Origin: Bacteroidales bacterium
GTDB taxonomy: Bacteria; Bacteroidota; Bacteroidia; Bacteroidales; Muribaculaceae
DNA length: 64,000 bases
NCBI GenBank assembly: GCA_900768685.1
Contig: CAAGDX010000019.1
Location: 1 to 64,000, forward strand
Direction: 5' to 3'
Numbering within the stretch: the first letter of the stretch is position 1; each line of letters starts with the position of its first letter. The translations under genes and the position numbers were made by a program. Positions 16,533 through 26,479 of this stretch are shown in pieces. The notes below the pieces were generated by a model. It saw nothing but the letters and a program-made list of their open reading frames with translations. It ran no database searches and was not told where the DNA came from.

Positions 16533-18917
16533 TTAGCGAGCAATTTTAACTGTAGCAATGCCGTTTGCAGTGCGAGCGGTAACAACGTAAATGCCTGTTG
16601 TGAGGTTGCTGATGTTGAGTGAAGTGCCCTGAGCAGCGGCAACAATACGTCCGCTCATGTCTGTTACTGTGATAGCAGCATCTTCACTTACACTGATAAC
16701 GTTTCCGCTTACTGCGATAGCAGCATTACTGTCTGCTTTTACGGAATCCACACCACCAGTAACAAGTGAACAGCCATAGAACTGGAGATTGTCAAGTACG
16801 AGAGCATCACCCGGCTTGGAAATCATACGGATTTGAATTTGAACTTCCTTTCCTTTATAACGTCCAAGGTTTACACCACGGTATTGACGATTTGTGCCTT
16901 CAAGTAAAACTTCTGAAAGTTTATCATAAGTTGGGCCCCATGTCGGGTCTTCGTAGAGAACACGAATCTGATAAGATTCAAAGAAATACGGGCTGATAGA
17001 GCCGGCATTCCAAACAAAGCAAGCATCTTCCGCTTCCACATTTACTGCCGGGAGGATGCAAGAACGGTCAAGTTCTTCCACACCGTCAACCCAAGATGAA
17101 CCTGCAAACATTTTGGTGCCAAAGTATTCGTGTTCACCGATATTTACGAGACCCCAACCGGTTTCACCAAATTCTGCAACAGCACCTGAATTCAGTGTAC
17201 CTTCATCTTCTACTTTATATGTGAATTTTTCAGGAACCACACCGTCTTCAAAGTCGTATTCGATATCCGGATTGCCAAGAATGCGGAATGTTCTTGATAA
17301 AGTATTGTTTTCCAAATTCCTATCACCGTCACAAGCAATAGAGATTTCTACAGTGTGTTCACCCGGAGTAAGGTCTGCGAGAAGACCATCAATAGAAATT
17401 TCTCTTTCTTCCTGTGCAGCAAAATTCACAGTCATTGCAGGTCTGCTTGCGTCATCAACCTTTATTGTGACAGAAGTGCTTTGGTTTGTAATACCAAGGT
17501 TTTTAGCTGTGAAAGTCACTTTCTGCGAAGACTTTATAGGGAGATAGTCTGTAGGGTTTATCAAAGAGAGAGCGGTAATATCAACATCTGTGCTTTCAAC
17601 ACGTTCAAAACTGAGGTCGTCAATAGTAATCCAGTTTTCGTCCTTGTCTGAGAATGCATAGAAGCCGAAATATACTGTTTGAGCCTCGTCAAATTTTATG
17701 ATATTGATAGATTCCTCGTATGCACCACGAGCGAAAGGAGCGTATTCCACAACCTTGTTTGTCATAGCTTCCGGATCGCAAGCATTGCCATAATATACGG
17801 CAAGTTTTTCCGGGTGACTGTCATCTCCGGAATACCAGAATTTGAGTGCATAATATCCCGGTTCAACCTTTATAGGTTCAAGGATAAACCAGTCGTTGGC
17901 ATTATTGTTTTTATCGTAGTTGTAACCAAGGAAACCTACACCTGTGCGAGCCATAGAGAACCACAGAGAACCCACACCAATTTCCCAGTCACCGCTGTCT
18001 TCATTGAGGTTGAAAGATTTGCATTCGTCAAGGTATTCACCCGGTTCAAAACTTGTTGAATACGGAACAGTTGCTTCAGCAATGTGGCGTACGGATGTTG
18101 ATGCCGTGTTATTTGATGCTTCAATATCGTTTGCCACTTCCACTGTAACAGACACGTTGTAGAGTTCTCTCGGTGTTGAAAGGTCTGCTTTTGCAGTAAA
18201 TGTGTATTCTTTGCTTTCACCTGCTTTCAACAGTTCATTAACAGTCTCTGTAGCAATAGTTTCACCATTTACGGCAAATGAGAGAGAGTATGAATCCACA
18301 TCATCTGTTCCAACATTTTGAACTTTTACGGTTACCGCTTCTTCCGCAAGATTTTTACCTGTAATCGGTGATAAAATTTCAGTAACTGCAAGGTCTGCAA
18401 TAGAACTTGCATCTTCAATGCTGAAAGAATTGATATACAGACGCCAGCGGTCCGGCTCGGAAATAGCATGAACGCCAAAACGATATTCTTGTCCTGCATT
18501 CAATTCCACTATAGTATAAAAGCCATATAATTTATCTTCCAAGTCTTTGTGCGAACCCAACACTGTTGTCATTGAAGCAACGTCTGTGGAAGTACCCAGG
18601 CATAATTCCGCTGCTTCCTTGTAATAACTACCTTTGAAACCATAGCGGACAAGGTAACGTCCACTTACCTCAGGAACAAAAGCGGGTGATATCAACCAAT
18701 CATCAGCTTGGTTTGAGGAGTCATAAGAATAAAATACACGCAAACCTTCATCGTTACTTGCAGAATATCCCCACGTCTTACCATCATTGTTTGTGTCAAC
18801 AACAGTCCAGTTTGCAAAACCTTCCTCCGTGTTGAAATCTGCGATGTAAAAAGCTTCACCTGCATTAGCAACTGTCGCAACAGCCAATGCCACTAAATAA
18901 GTAAAAAATTTCTTCAT
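16533..18917 (-). CDS. Secreted choice-of-anchor J domain protein with T9SS tail
   Basis: 794 aa from the ATG at 18917, which begins a clean signal peptide (MKKFFTYLVALAVATVANA). A start further upstream would put 14 residues before it. Repeated beta-sandwich modules of the choice-of-anchor J type recur: ADFNTEEGFANWTVVDTNND with DDWLISPAF near the start, a second with NDWFILEPIKVEPGYY, and a third with EYDFEDGVVPEKF. CARDB-like Ig modules such as SLINPTDYLPIKSSQKVTFT lie between them. The C-terminus is a typical Por sorting tail (ITVTDMSGRIV, GIYVVTARTANG). It is probably a surface adhesin or binding protein. Target unknown. Confidence 0.8.
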   Translation of the reverse strand: MKKFFTYLVALAVATVANAGEAFYIADFNTEEGFANWTVVDTNNDGKTWGYSASNDEGLRVFYSYDSSNQADDWLISPAFVPEVSGRYLVRYGFKGSYYKEAAELCLGTSTDVASMTTVLGSHKDLEDKLYGFYTIVELNAGQEYRFGVHAISEPDRWRLYINSFSIEDASSIADLAVTEILSPITGKNLAEEAVTVKVQNVGTDDVDSYSLSFAVNGETIATETVNELLKAGESKEYTFTAKADLSTPRELYNVSVTVEVANDIEASNNTASTSVRHIAEATVPYSTSFEPGEYLDECKSFNLNEDSGDWEIGVGSLWFSMARTGVGFLGYNYDKNNNANDWFILEPIKVEPGYYALKFWYSGDDSHPEKLAVYYGNACDPEAMTNKVVEYAPFARGAYEESINIIKFDEAQTVYFGFYAFSDKDENWITIDDLSFERVESTDVDITALSLINPTDYLPIKSSQKVTFTAKNLGITNQSTSVTIKVDDASRPAMTVNFAAQEEREISIDGLLADLTPGEHTVEISIACDGDRNLENNTLSRTFRILGNPDIEYDFEDGVVPEKFTYKVEDEGTLNSGAVAEFGETGWGLVNIGEHEYFGTKMFAGSSWVDGVEELDRSCILPAVNVEAEDACFVWNAGSISPYFFESYQIRVLYEDPTWGPTYDKLSEVLLEGTNRQYRGVNLGRYKGKEVQIQIRMISKPGDALVLDNLQFYGCSLVTGGVDSVKADSNAAIAVSGNVISVSEDAAITVTDMSGRIVAAAQGTSLNISNLTTGIYVVTARTANGIATVKIAR

Positions 18918-18956
18918 AAGGTTATGATTTTTGTTAATAATAAATGAATTTGGGCA

Positions 18957-18964
18957 CAAAATTA
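18957..18964 (-). promoter_or_regulatory. -7 box before the choice-of-anchor J gene
   Basis: On the minus strand TAATTTTG lies 40 nt before the ATG at 18917, in the short gap after queG. It supports separate transcription and the downstream start. Confidence 0.45.
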
Positions 18965-19018
18965 GTAAAAATAATTCTTTTTATGCTGTTTTTTTGAATT
19001 TTACAATGGAATTTGGTT

Positions 19019-19927
19019 CTATTTGAAATTTAGTGCATTTCTTTGCAGACCTGCCAATTTTGTGCGCTTAACGGCGGAATGGGTGAAAATGGCGGAAAAT
19101 TCAGGCTGTGTGAGCGATAAAACAGCCTGAGGAGTGAGCGAGGAAAGAGCCGGTCGGAGGTGAAAGACACTCAATGGAGTGAAAGGCGGTGCGGCATTAT
19201 GAGGGCAACATTTCTGACATTCATCACAGCCGTAAATGCCAAGCAATGAGAGGTTTGCAGGTAAATTACCGCGATGCTCAATGGTAAGATAAGAATGACA
19301 TTTGCGAGCATCAATATGGCGGTTTTCTATGGCTGAACCGGGACAACGCTTCACACACGCCATGCAGTCGCCGCAAGAAAGAGTGCATGGCTCATCTGCA
19401 GGCAAAGCAAGAGACGTAACTATCTCACACAAAAAGAAATAACTTCCTGCACCGGGAACTATCAGCATTGAATTTCTACCCTGAAACCCTACTCCGGCTC
19501 GAACTGCCCAATATCTCTCGAGCATAGGTGCGGAATCAACACAAACGCGTGCCGCAAAACCTTGATTTTCAATATATTGAACTACGGGCTTAAGTCGTTC
19601 TCTCAGCACCTCGTGATAGTCGTCGCCATGTGCATAAAGAGCAAAATTGCACGGATTTTCACCTTCACCCACTTTATGGAAATAACTCATAGCCAGCACT
19701 ATAACTGTTTTTGCTCCATCAAGAAGCAAACGAGGGTCACTGCGAATATCAGCATGATTTGCAAGGTATGCCATATCCGCATTTTTGCCTTCCGCTATCC
19801 ATTTTCCATAAAACTCTGTCACAGAATCATCTACAGGCTCTGCATCTGCAAAACCTACAGCATAAAATCCGGCGTCTCCGGCAAGACTTTTTATATCCTC
19901 CTTACATTTCAATGGGGAGCAACTCAT
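19019..19927 (-). CDS. queG: Epoxyqueuosine reductase QueG
   Basis: About 302 aa. QueG is the cobalamin- and 4Fe-4S-dependent enzyme that makes the last step to queuosine in tRNA anticodons. The conserved core DSAPMLERYWAVRAGVGFQG includes the catalytic Asp. Two 4Fe-4S clusters are visible as CGDCMACVKRCPGSAI and CDECQKCCPHN. An ATG at 19951 would overlap the upstream gene by 50 nt; the ATG at 19927 overlaps it by 26 nt and begins closer to the family start, so I chose it. Length is typical for the short Bacteroidota form. Confidence 0.93.
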   Translation of the reverse strand: MSCSPLKCKEDIKSLAGDAGFYAVGFADAEPVDDSVTEFYGKWIAEGKNADMAYLANHADIRSDPRLLLDGAKTVIVLAMSYFHKVGEGENPCNFALYAHGDDYHEVLRERLKPVVQYIENQGFAARVCVDSAPMLERYWAVRAGVGFQGRNSMLIVPGAGSYFFLCEIVTSLALPADEPCTLSCGDCMACVKRCPGSAIENRHIDARKCHSYLTIEHRGNLPANLSLLGIYGCDECQKCCPHNAAPPFTPLSVFHLRPALSSLTPQAVLSLTQPEFSAIFTHSAVKRTKLAGLQRNALNFK

Positions 19928-20519
19928 AACCCTGTTCTTTGAGCCATTCAATAGACTTTGGCAGTGCGAATTTTATGTGCTCTATGGACTTCAGAGAATC
20001 GTGAAAAACAATGATAGAGCCGTTTCTTGCATATCGCTTTACGTTTTTGAAAATTCTCTCGGACGACAGCGAAGGGTCATAGTCACGAGTCACAAGGTCG
20101 TACATTATAATATTATAATGTTCCTTTATGACTTGCATTTGTGACCAACCGAGAAGCCCGTGAGGCGGACGGAAGAGAGTACTGTCGATAAGTGCGGCAG
20201 CCTCCTCAATATCACGGATATAAGTATGAAAAGATGATTTAAGCCCCTGAATATGGTGCATGGTGTGATTACCGTATGAGTGTCCGCGGCGTTTTATTTC
20301 CTCAAAGAGTTCCGGATACTTGCGTACGTTGTCACCCACCATAAAAAAAGTGGCTTTCACACCGTATTTGTCAAGGGTGTCTAAAATCCAGGTAGTAAGT
20401 TCCGGGATAGGACCGTCATCAAAAGTGAGATAAGCCACCTTTCTCCCCTTGCGAGGCAATCGCCAGATTGCCTCGGGGAAGAATAGACGGTAAAACAGAG
20501 GTGGCTGCTCAATAAGCAT
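19902..20519 (-). CDS. Polysaccharide deacetylase (NodB domain)
   Basis: 205 aa. The NodB homology domain has VAYLTFDDGPIPELT (catalytic and metal Asp), the metal-binding His pair in GNHTMHH, and RPPHGLLGWS. Such enzymes remove N-acetyl groups from peptidoglycan or exopolysaccharide. No signal peptide or helix is obvious, so the location is unclear. It lies 11 nt after the DUF2723 gene and overlaps queG, which points to one transcript. Confidence 0.85.
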   Translation of the reverse strand: MLIEQPPLFYRLFFPEAIWRLPRKGRKVAYLTFDDGPIPELTTWILDTLDKYGVKATFFMVGDNVRKYPELFEEIKRRGHSYGNHTMHHIQGLKSSFHTYIRDIEEAAALIDSTLFRPPHGLLGWSQMQVIKEHYNIIMYDLVTRDYDPSLSSERIFKNVKRYARNGSIIVFHDSLKSIEHIKFALPKSIEWLKEQGYELLPIEM

Positions 20520-20530
20520 TACGTTTCTAA

Positions 20531-23500
20531 TTAGTTAGCAGCTTGCACTTCCAGGAGATGTGTCAAGTCAATACCCTGCTCAACAAGCGTATTGAGCAAT
20601 TCTTCCACATCACCACCATTATCAGTGTAAGTTGTGAGCAAAGACACCACGTATGTAGGAGCGTATCTGTCAATACGGCTTATAGTGGCGAGTTGCCACG
20701 GTTTTCTCTGGAGAACGGTGAGATACTTGTAAGTCTTGGAATAACGTACAATTTCCGAAGCCAGGATTTCAAAACCTTTCTGCTTAATTTCCTCGTTGTC
20801 CATAATAGTGCCGAGTTTGCAGTAGATATCACCTATAGACTCACCCATTTGTATTCCGTACGGAGCAAATTTCATGGGGAGTTTAGTGTCCATTATGTCC
20901 AGAATATTTTTAGTCTTGGCAAAGTATTCGTCTGCCTTGGCTTTTCTTTCCGGGTCCGCAGTTTCATCCCCGTTTTCGTCATACTTATAGTCAATACCCT
21001 TGTTGTAAAGTTCACGAGCAAGGTCCATAAGCGAGCTGCGGTGAGTAGTCACCATGCGGCGAATAGTTTCGTCAAGGTAAAGGTCTTTGCCTTTTGCGTA
21101 TGCTTCGTCAAGACCACCCCAACGGAATTTTGTGGTGACGTTTTCATACATTCTGTCCACATCCGGCATCGGGTCTGTGTCCGGAGCATTCACCATCAGC
21201 GGAGTGACCATATAAGCAAGACCGGTGTTACGCATATATGGTGAAAGACCGATATAGTAACTTTCCGGAACGGTCATAGCGAAATAAACAGGGCGATTCC
21301 AGCCGTTTTTAATGCTTGTGGCAAGGAAATCCAGCGATAAAGCCTTGCTGAGGCTTGCACCGCCTTCCGCTTTTACGTCTCTATCCTCAAGGAAGTTAAC
21401 AGCAATGTAATCTTCCGCCGTTTCAGCCTCTTCCGCAGTTATAATGCCTGCTTGGACAGCCTTGTTTACATCAATAGGAATATACATATTAGGATACTTC
21501 CAGTATGAAACGTCTTTTGAACCCGGAGCAGGAGCGGACTTATAGAGCGAATCCAGTGCTGAGAGAGCCTCCACAGGAAAGTTCACGGCACTTTCCTCGT
21601 CAATATAGTTAAATTGAATTCTGTCGTAAGCGTAGTTTTCCGGTTTTGCAAGCATATCAATACCAGGTGCACCTTCCGTCTCAATACGCATCTGGTTTGC
21701 GTACCAGTCTGTGGTGAGGTATGAAAGGTTCACCACGCGGACATCCGTTCTGTAGCCTTCCACTTCCTGTGCGTACCAGAGCGGGAAAGTATCATTGTCA
21801 CCATTTGTGAAAATAATGGAGTTTGGAGCAAGGCTGGAAAGATAATTGAATCCGAAGTCGCGTGCACAATATCTTCCGGCACGGTCGTGGTCGTCCCATG
21901 TTTGTGACACCATTTGGAGTGGCACGAGGATACCCACAAGTGCTGCAAATGCAGCAGCAGGCAGTTCCGCTTTCGGATTTTTCTTCATTAAGTCCTTGAT
22001 AATATTAGCAATAGCAAGTACACCAAGACCCACCCAGATGGAGAACGCATAGAACGAGCCGGCAAAAGCATAGTCACGTTCACGCGGCTGCAAAGGCGGC
22101 TGGTTGAGGTAAAGCACGATAGCAATACCCGTCATGAAGAAGAAGAAAAATACCACCCAGAACTGCTCAATACCGCGTTTTGAGTAAAACGCTTGCCAGA
22201 GCATACCTATAAGACCAAGAAGGAGCGGCAACATATAGAATACGTTGTGACCCTTGTTTCCCTCGCCGTATTCGTCAGGGAGGAGCGACTGGTCGCCCAG
22301 GCGAGCATTGTCTATAAACGGAATACCTGAAATCCAGTTACCTCGGTTCACTTCCCCATTGCCTTGAATATCGTTTTGGCGACCTGCAAAGTTCCAGAGG
22401 AAATAACGCATATACATGTGGTTAAACTGGTAGTTTATAAAGTATTGCAGGTTCTGCACAGCGGTAGGCTTGTTTATATCAACTCCGTAAGGTGAGCCCG
22501 GGTAAAGTTCGAAGGTGGAGCCGTCCTCGTTTTGATACGGGTATATTTTCACCTTTTCCATATCAGCCTCCGTGGCACCAATCCAGTCCATATAAGCCTT
22601 GGGGTGCTGTCCGGAGCGGCTGTACATACGCGGGAAGAGGACATTCGGCGTCCATTCGTAGTCTTCTTTTTGACCTGTTACCACATACTCGTCTCTCTGC
22701 AGAGAATCTGTTTTCACAACCTTTGCATAGAGGTTTTTGCCTTTATTCATCTTTGCAGTAGCACCACCGTTGGAACTTACGATATATATCGGCGAAGATG
22801 TGAATTGGCGACCGTAAAAGAGCGGATTTTCACCATACTGCTCGCGGTTCAGGTATGAAGAAAGTGCAAAAACGTTGTCCGGAGTATTCTGGTTCATTGT
22901 AGGGTTTGCATCGGAGCGAACAAGAATGAGAGCATAACTTGAATAACCGATGAAAATCACGAGAATACTCGTTGTGGCAATGCTCAGAAGGCGATATGGC
23001 AATTCTTTTGCCTTGAAAATCCATATCAGCAATGCAAGTGTGAGAAGCACCGGTATCAGCATGGAATCGCCTATAAACGTGATTCCGGAAAGGAACACAG
23101 CAAGCACAAAGGAGATGCGTATTTTTGCATCACTCGTCTGCGTATATAGTTCATAAATGCTCCATATCAGCACTGCTATCAAAAGGAACGCATAAACCGC
23201 CACACCAACGTTATAGCTACATGAGAAACTGTTTACAAACAGAAGTTCGAAGTACTGTGCCATTTCAATAAAGCCCGGTACAAGTCCGTAAAGGATAAGT
23301 CCTATAACCACGCAGGAAATGCCCAGTGTGATGAGCGAGCCTTTCGCAGTGGTATCTTTATATTTGCGGTAGTAAATCACAAGCGCTATTGCCGGAATAC
23401 ACAGCAAGTTGAGCAAGTGCACGGCAATGGAAATACCAATCACGTACGCTATAAGCAGCAAATATTTGTCGCTATGCGGCATATCGGCACGGTCCTCCCA

Positions 23501-23995
23501 GCGGAGAATGAGCCAGAACACGAGTGCCGTGCAGAATGATGAAAAGGCATAAACCTCACCTTCCACGGCAGAAAACCAGAATGTGTCGCTCCAAGTATAT
23601 ACAAGTGCTCCACAAAGTCCGGAACCGAGGATAGCAATAGTTTTATGCAAGGATATCTCCTGTGCATTGTCTGCCACCACAAGGCGACGTGCAAGATGCG
23701 TCACGCTCCAGAAAAGGAAAAGTATTGTTCCGGCACTGAGGAGTGCGGACATAGTATTCACGCAGTAGGCTGCCAGAGAAACGTCACCACCTGCAAAGTT
23801 CACGAAAAAGCGTGCTGCAAGCATAAATATCGGGTTGCCCGGCGGGTGTCCCACTTCAAGTTTAGTACCTTGTGCTATAAATTCCGGGCAGTCCCAGAAA
23901 CTTGCGGTAGGCTCGAGGGTGAGAATGTACGTCACCGCAGCCACCACGAAGCAAAGCCACCCCAGAGATGCGTTGAGAATCTTAAATCTTTTCAT
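20531..23995 (-). CDS. DUF2723 membrane glycosyltransferase-like protein
   Basis: 1154 aa. The first ~70 residues match the DUF2723 start, with a helix, TLEPTASFWDCPEF (acidic residue in the first periplasmic loop) and GHPPGNPIF. Many membrane helices follow, to about residue 650, then a long soluble C-terminal region with NGDNDTFPLWYAQEVEG and TPR-like helices. DUF2723 is the family of human TMEM260, an O-mannosyltransferase, so a role in glycosylating exported proteins is plausible in Bacteroidota. That is inference. Length agrees with Bacteroidota homologues. Confidence 0.85.
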   Translation of the reverse strand: MKRFKILNASLGWLCFVVAAVTYILTLEPTASFWDCPEFIAQGTKLEVGHPPGNPIFMLAARFFVNFAGGDVSLAAYCVNTMSALLSAGTILFLFWSVTHLARRLVVADNAQEISLHKTIAILGSGLCGALVYTWSDTFWFSAVEGEVYAFSSFCTALVFWLILRWEDRADMPHSDKYLLLIAYVIGISIAVHLLNLLCIPAIALVIYYRKYKDTTAKGSLITLGISCVVIGLILYGLVPGFIEMAQYFELLFVNSFSCSYNVGVAVYAFLLIAVLIWSIYELYTQTSDAKIRISFVLAVFLSGITFIGDSMLIPVLLTLALLIWIFKAKELPYRLLSIATTSILVIFIGYSSYALILVRSDANPTMNQNTPDNVFALSSYLNREQYGENPLFYGRQFTSSPIYIVSSNGGATAKMNKGKNLYAKVVKTDSLQRDEYVVTGQKEDYEWTPNVLFPRMYSRSGQHPKAYMDWIGATEADMEKVKIYPYQNEDGSTFELYPGSPYGVDINKPTAVQNLQYFINYQFNHMYMRYFLWNFAGRQNDIQGNGEVNRGNWISGIPFIDNARLGDQSLLPDEYGEGNKGHNVFYMLPLLLGLIGMLWQAFYSKRGIEQFWVVFFFFFMTGIAIVLYLNQPPLQPRERDYAFAGSFYAFSIWVGLGVLAIANIIKDLMKKNPKAELPAAAFAALVGILVPLQMVSQTWDDHDRAGRYCARDFGFNYLSSLAPNSIIFTNGDNDTFPLWYAQEVEGYRTDVRVVNLSYLTTDWYANQMRIETEGAPGIDMLAKPENYAYDRIQFNYIDEESAVNFPVEALSALDSLYKSAPAPGSKDVSYWKYPNMYIPIDVNKAVQAGIITAEEAETAEDYIAVNFLEDRDVKAEGGASLSKALSLDFLATSIKNGWNRPVYFAMTVPESYYIGLSPYMRNTGLAYMVTPLMVNAPDTDPMPDVDRMYENVTTKFRWGGLDEAYAKGKDLYLDETIRRMVTTHRSSLMDLARELYNKGIDYKYDENGDETADPERKAKADEYFAKTKNILDIMDTKLPMKFAPYGIQMGESIGDIYCKLGTIMDNEEIKQKGFEILASEIVRYSKTYKYLTVLQRKPWQLATISRIDRYAPTYVVSLLTTYTDNGGDVEELLNTLVEQGIDLTHLLEVQAAN

Positions 23996-24021
23996 CTATT
24001 CTAAAAAAAAACAGTAATTTT

Positions 24022-25467
24022 TTATCTACGAACGAGTTTCACACCTGTCACGGTTCCGTCTGCCATAGTCACTCTCACTATGTACAGTTTTGTTTGCCAC
24101 TGTGAGGTTGAAATCCGAGCATTATCAGCATTTATGCTTTCCGCTGCAAGTTGCAAGCCTGTAGCATCGTAAACTTCCACATTGAGTATTTCGTTGTCTG
24201 CCAAGACGTTAATCACATCAGCATCAAACCAAACAGCAATTTTTGCCTCCTTGAGGTCGTCCGAAACCACATTGTCCGAACCTGTTGTGGATTCCGTTAA
24301 CTTAAACTCTTTCCACTGATTTTCCGCTTCAAAAACCGCCTTGTTTGAGGCAGTGACGTAAAGCCATACTTCCGGCTGATTTACTCCGCTCCAAACATTT
24401 TCACCAAGTGTGGGAGCTTCGCTTAATTCTCTCACGAAGAGGTCGCCGAGTGAAGTCCAGTTTGCCATTGCATAGTCGCCGAGGTATTCTACAGTAGAAG
24501 GCAAAACAAACTGTCCGATATTGCTGCAACCGGCAAGTCCGTAACGACCAACAGAAACCAAAGATGTGTTCACACCCGGAGTTTCAGAATATTCTTTTGT
24601 GTATTCGTAAGCAAGTTCGGAAAGTCCGTAAAAGCCATAGTCGTCAATCACTTGGAGACTGCTCGGAAAATTGAGCGATGTGAGAGCCTTTGCAGCAAAA
24701 ACGGCACTGTTGCCAACGGTTGTCAGGTTTTCAGGCAATTTAAGCGTTGCGAGTGAACCACATTCCGCAAAAGCACCGGCTGAAAGTTCCGTAAGTTTTG
24801 TGCAGGCAGACAAATCCGCAGCAGCAAGAGCGGTTGCGGCAAAAGAATATTCGCCTATCTTTTCAAGATTTTTTCCAAAAGTGAAAGCGGCAAGCGATAT
24901 GCAACCCTTAAAGGCACTATTGCCGATATTCACAAGGTTTGCACTTCCTGCAACAATTTCAAGAGCCGTGCATCCTGCAAATGCTTCGTTAGAGACACTT
25001 GTTGCACCGGCAAAAACCACTGTGCGGAGAGATGTGCAGTCTTTGAAAGCACTATTTCCAACAGCCGCACCGGCAGGAATATTCACAGTTTCCAAGTTTG
25101 CAGAAGCAAGTGCAAATTCACCGATTTCCGCCAGAGAAGCAGGGAAAGCGATAGACTTAACGGAAGAACCGAAAAGAGCATAACTTTGCAGCACGTTTGC
25201 CGGTGAAGTAAAGTTGCCGTTACGCAAAGCAGCGCCTTCGTATGCCACGATTGAAGCACCGTAGATATCCAGGCTTTCCAGTTTTGTCATTTCAGACGCT
25301 ATAAATTCCAGGTCTGAAGCATCAATGCTACCTGTAACGGTGAGTGATGTTTCATTAGTGTTTTCGCCTACAAGTGTAGCCAGTCCGCCGGGAGTGGATT
25401 CAACAGCCATAGCAGAGCAAGTAATTGCTGCAGCGGCGGAAAAAAGTATAAAAAAGAATTTTATCAT
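24022..25467 (-). CDS. Secreted leucine-rich-repeat (LRR_5/BspA-like) protein with T9SS tail
   Basis: 481 aa from the ATG at 25467, which starts the signal peptide MIKFFFILFSAAAAITCSAMA; the upstream in-frame starts add a non-signal stretch. The middle is a row of BspA-type LRR_5 units with phrases such as IGNSAFKGCISLAAFTFG and NEAFAGCTALEIVAGS. The C-terminus is a Por-type sorting domain (LNVEVYDATGLQL, WQTKLYIVRVTMADG). BspA-like proteins bind host or partner-cell surfaces; the ligand here is unknown. It ends 26 nt before the DUF2723 gene. Confidence 0.82.
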   Translation of the reverse strand: MIKFFFILFSAAAAITCSAMAVESTPGGLATLVGENTNETSLTVTGSIDASDLEFIASEMTKLESLDIYGASIVAYEGAALRNGNFTSPANVLQSYALFGSSVKSIAFPASLAEIGEFALASANLETVNIPAGAAVGNSAFKDCTSLRTVVFAGATSVSNEAFAGCTALEIVAGSANLVNIGNSAFKGCISLAAFTFGKNLEKIGEYSFAATALAAADLSACTKLTELSAGAFAECGSLATLKLPENLTTVGNSAVFAAKALTSLNFPSSLQVIDDYGFYGLSELAYEYTKEYSETPGVNTSLVSVGRYGLAGCSNIGQFVLPSTVEYLGDYAMANWTSLGDLFVRELSEAPTLGENVWSGVNQPEVWLYVTASNKAVFEAENQWKEFKLTESTTGSDNVVSDDLKEAKIAVWFDADVINVLADNEILNVEVYDATGLQLAAESINADNARISTSQWQTKLYIVRVTMADGTVTGVKLVRR

Positions 25468-25560
25468 AAATCCGAATATTGTTTTCTTATTTTTTGCCGA
25501 ATTATGCATCAATTTCACAGCAAGCATCGCCTGAAACGTAAGTGCACAATTATCAATTTG

Positions 25561-25568
25561 CAAAGTTA
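25561..25568 (-). promoter_or_regulatory. -7 box before the LRR protein gene
   Basis: On the minus strand TAACTTTG matches TAnnTTTG. The leader would be about 90 nt to the ATG at 25467. No clear -33 TTG is present. Confidence 0.4.
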
Positions 25569-25643
25569 CAATTTTTTATCGGATTATTCTCCGAATAAAC
25601 ACCATAATAATTGTTAACTTGCAGCAATTTTAATGCTTTTTTA

Positions 25644-26258
25644 TCACAAGCGGAGCAGCAGAGCGGCATTTTGGCTTACAACCTGAATGAGTTCTTCCGG
25701 AGTTTGATTGCGGACATTGGCAATAGTGGTGATGATTTGAGAGATGGAATAGGATGAGGTGTCCGTTTCCAGGAGAAGGTGACTGTCCGGGATAGCACGC
25801 ACGGCATCCGGATTAAAACGCTCACCTATAGAGAGATAAAAACCGGCTCGAAGGAGTTGTTCTGCAAGGATTTCCTTGCCGCGAAAACCATGAATAATCC
25901 ACGGCATCTGAGGGCAAAACTTGTTTTTTATGGGAATAAGCAAATCCGTGGATTTTACGGCATGAATCACGAGCGGCAGACCGTGTTTTTCGCTCATCTG
26001 TGCTTGAACCATAAAAATACGCTTCTGGATTTCTATGTCTGCCCCGCGAACACGGTCCAGACCGGATTCACCTATTGCCACTACCCTTTTGTCTGCCAAG
26101 CGGCTCTCCAAAATCACGAAATCCATAGCATTAAATTCTTTCCACGGGTGAATACCCACAGATATAAATCCCTCACCCTGAGGAATTTCCTCCTCCACGG
26201 AAAAGGAAGTGACCGCTTCCGTGGAAATTTCTCCGTGATGATGAAAATCAAGAATCAT
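25644..26258 (-). CDS. TatD family metal-dependent hydrolase
   Basis: 204 aa, the short Bacteroidota form of TatD, a metal-dependent DNase/deoxyribonuclease-like TIM barrel. Visible ligands include DFHHHG at the N-terminus, GESGLD, VIHAVKS, IIHGFRG and LLLETDTSS. It overlaps yidD by 4 nt and is the last gene of the DUF4271-hemD-rnpA-yidD-tatD operon. Confidence 0.88.
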   Translation of the reverse strand: MILDFHHHGEISTEAVTSFSVEEEIPQGEGFISVGIHPWKEFNAMDFVILESRLADKRVVAIGESGLDRVRGADIEIQKRIFMVQAQMSEKHGLPLVIHAVKSTDLLIPIKNKFCPQMPWIIHGFRGKEILAEQLLRAGFYLSIGERFNPDAVRAIPDSHLLLETDTSSYSISQIITTIANVRNQTPEELIQVVSQNAALLLRL

Positions 26259-26479
26259 GGCACAGGGTCATAACCGCTACCACCCCAAGGGTGACAGCGA
26301 CAAATTCTTTTTACGGCGAGCCAAAGTCCCTTTATCGGTCCATGCTTGCGAAGAGCCTCAATAGCATATTGGCTGCAAGTGGGAGTATATCTGCAGGAGG
26401 CAGGGAGCATGGGAGAAATGCAAAGTTGATAAAACCTCACGGGTAAAATCAGGATTGCACTGAAGAATCTTGAGAGCAT
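26255..26479 (-). CDS. yidD: Membrane protein insertion efficiency factor YidD
   Basis: 74 aa, normal length. The family motif cluster YQLCISPMLPASCRYTPTC, then SQYA, and HPWGGSGYDPVP at the end are clear. It assists insertion of membrane proteins with YidC. It overlaps rnpA by 31 nt, the usual rnpA-yidD linkage. Confidence 0.95.
   Translation of the reverse strand: MLSRFFSAILILPVRFYQLCISPMLPASCRYTPTCSQYAIEALRKHGPIKGLWLAVKRICRCHPWGGSGYDPVP

Noticed and set aside
20543..21244. A 233-codon plus-strand frame inside the DUF2723 gene
   Set aside because: Antisense shadow; the minus-strand gene is continuous and has clear family motifs.
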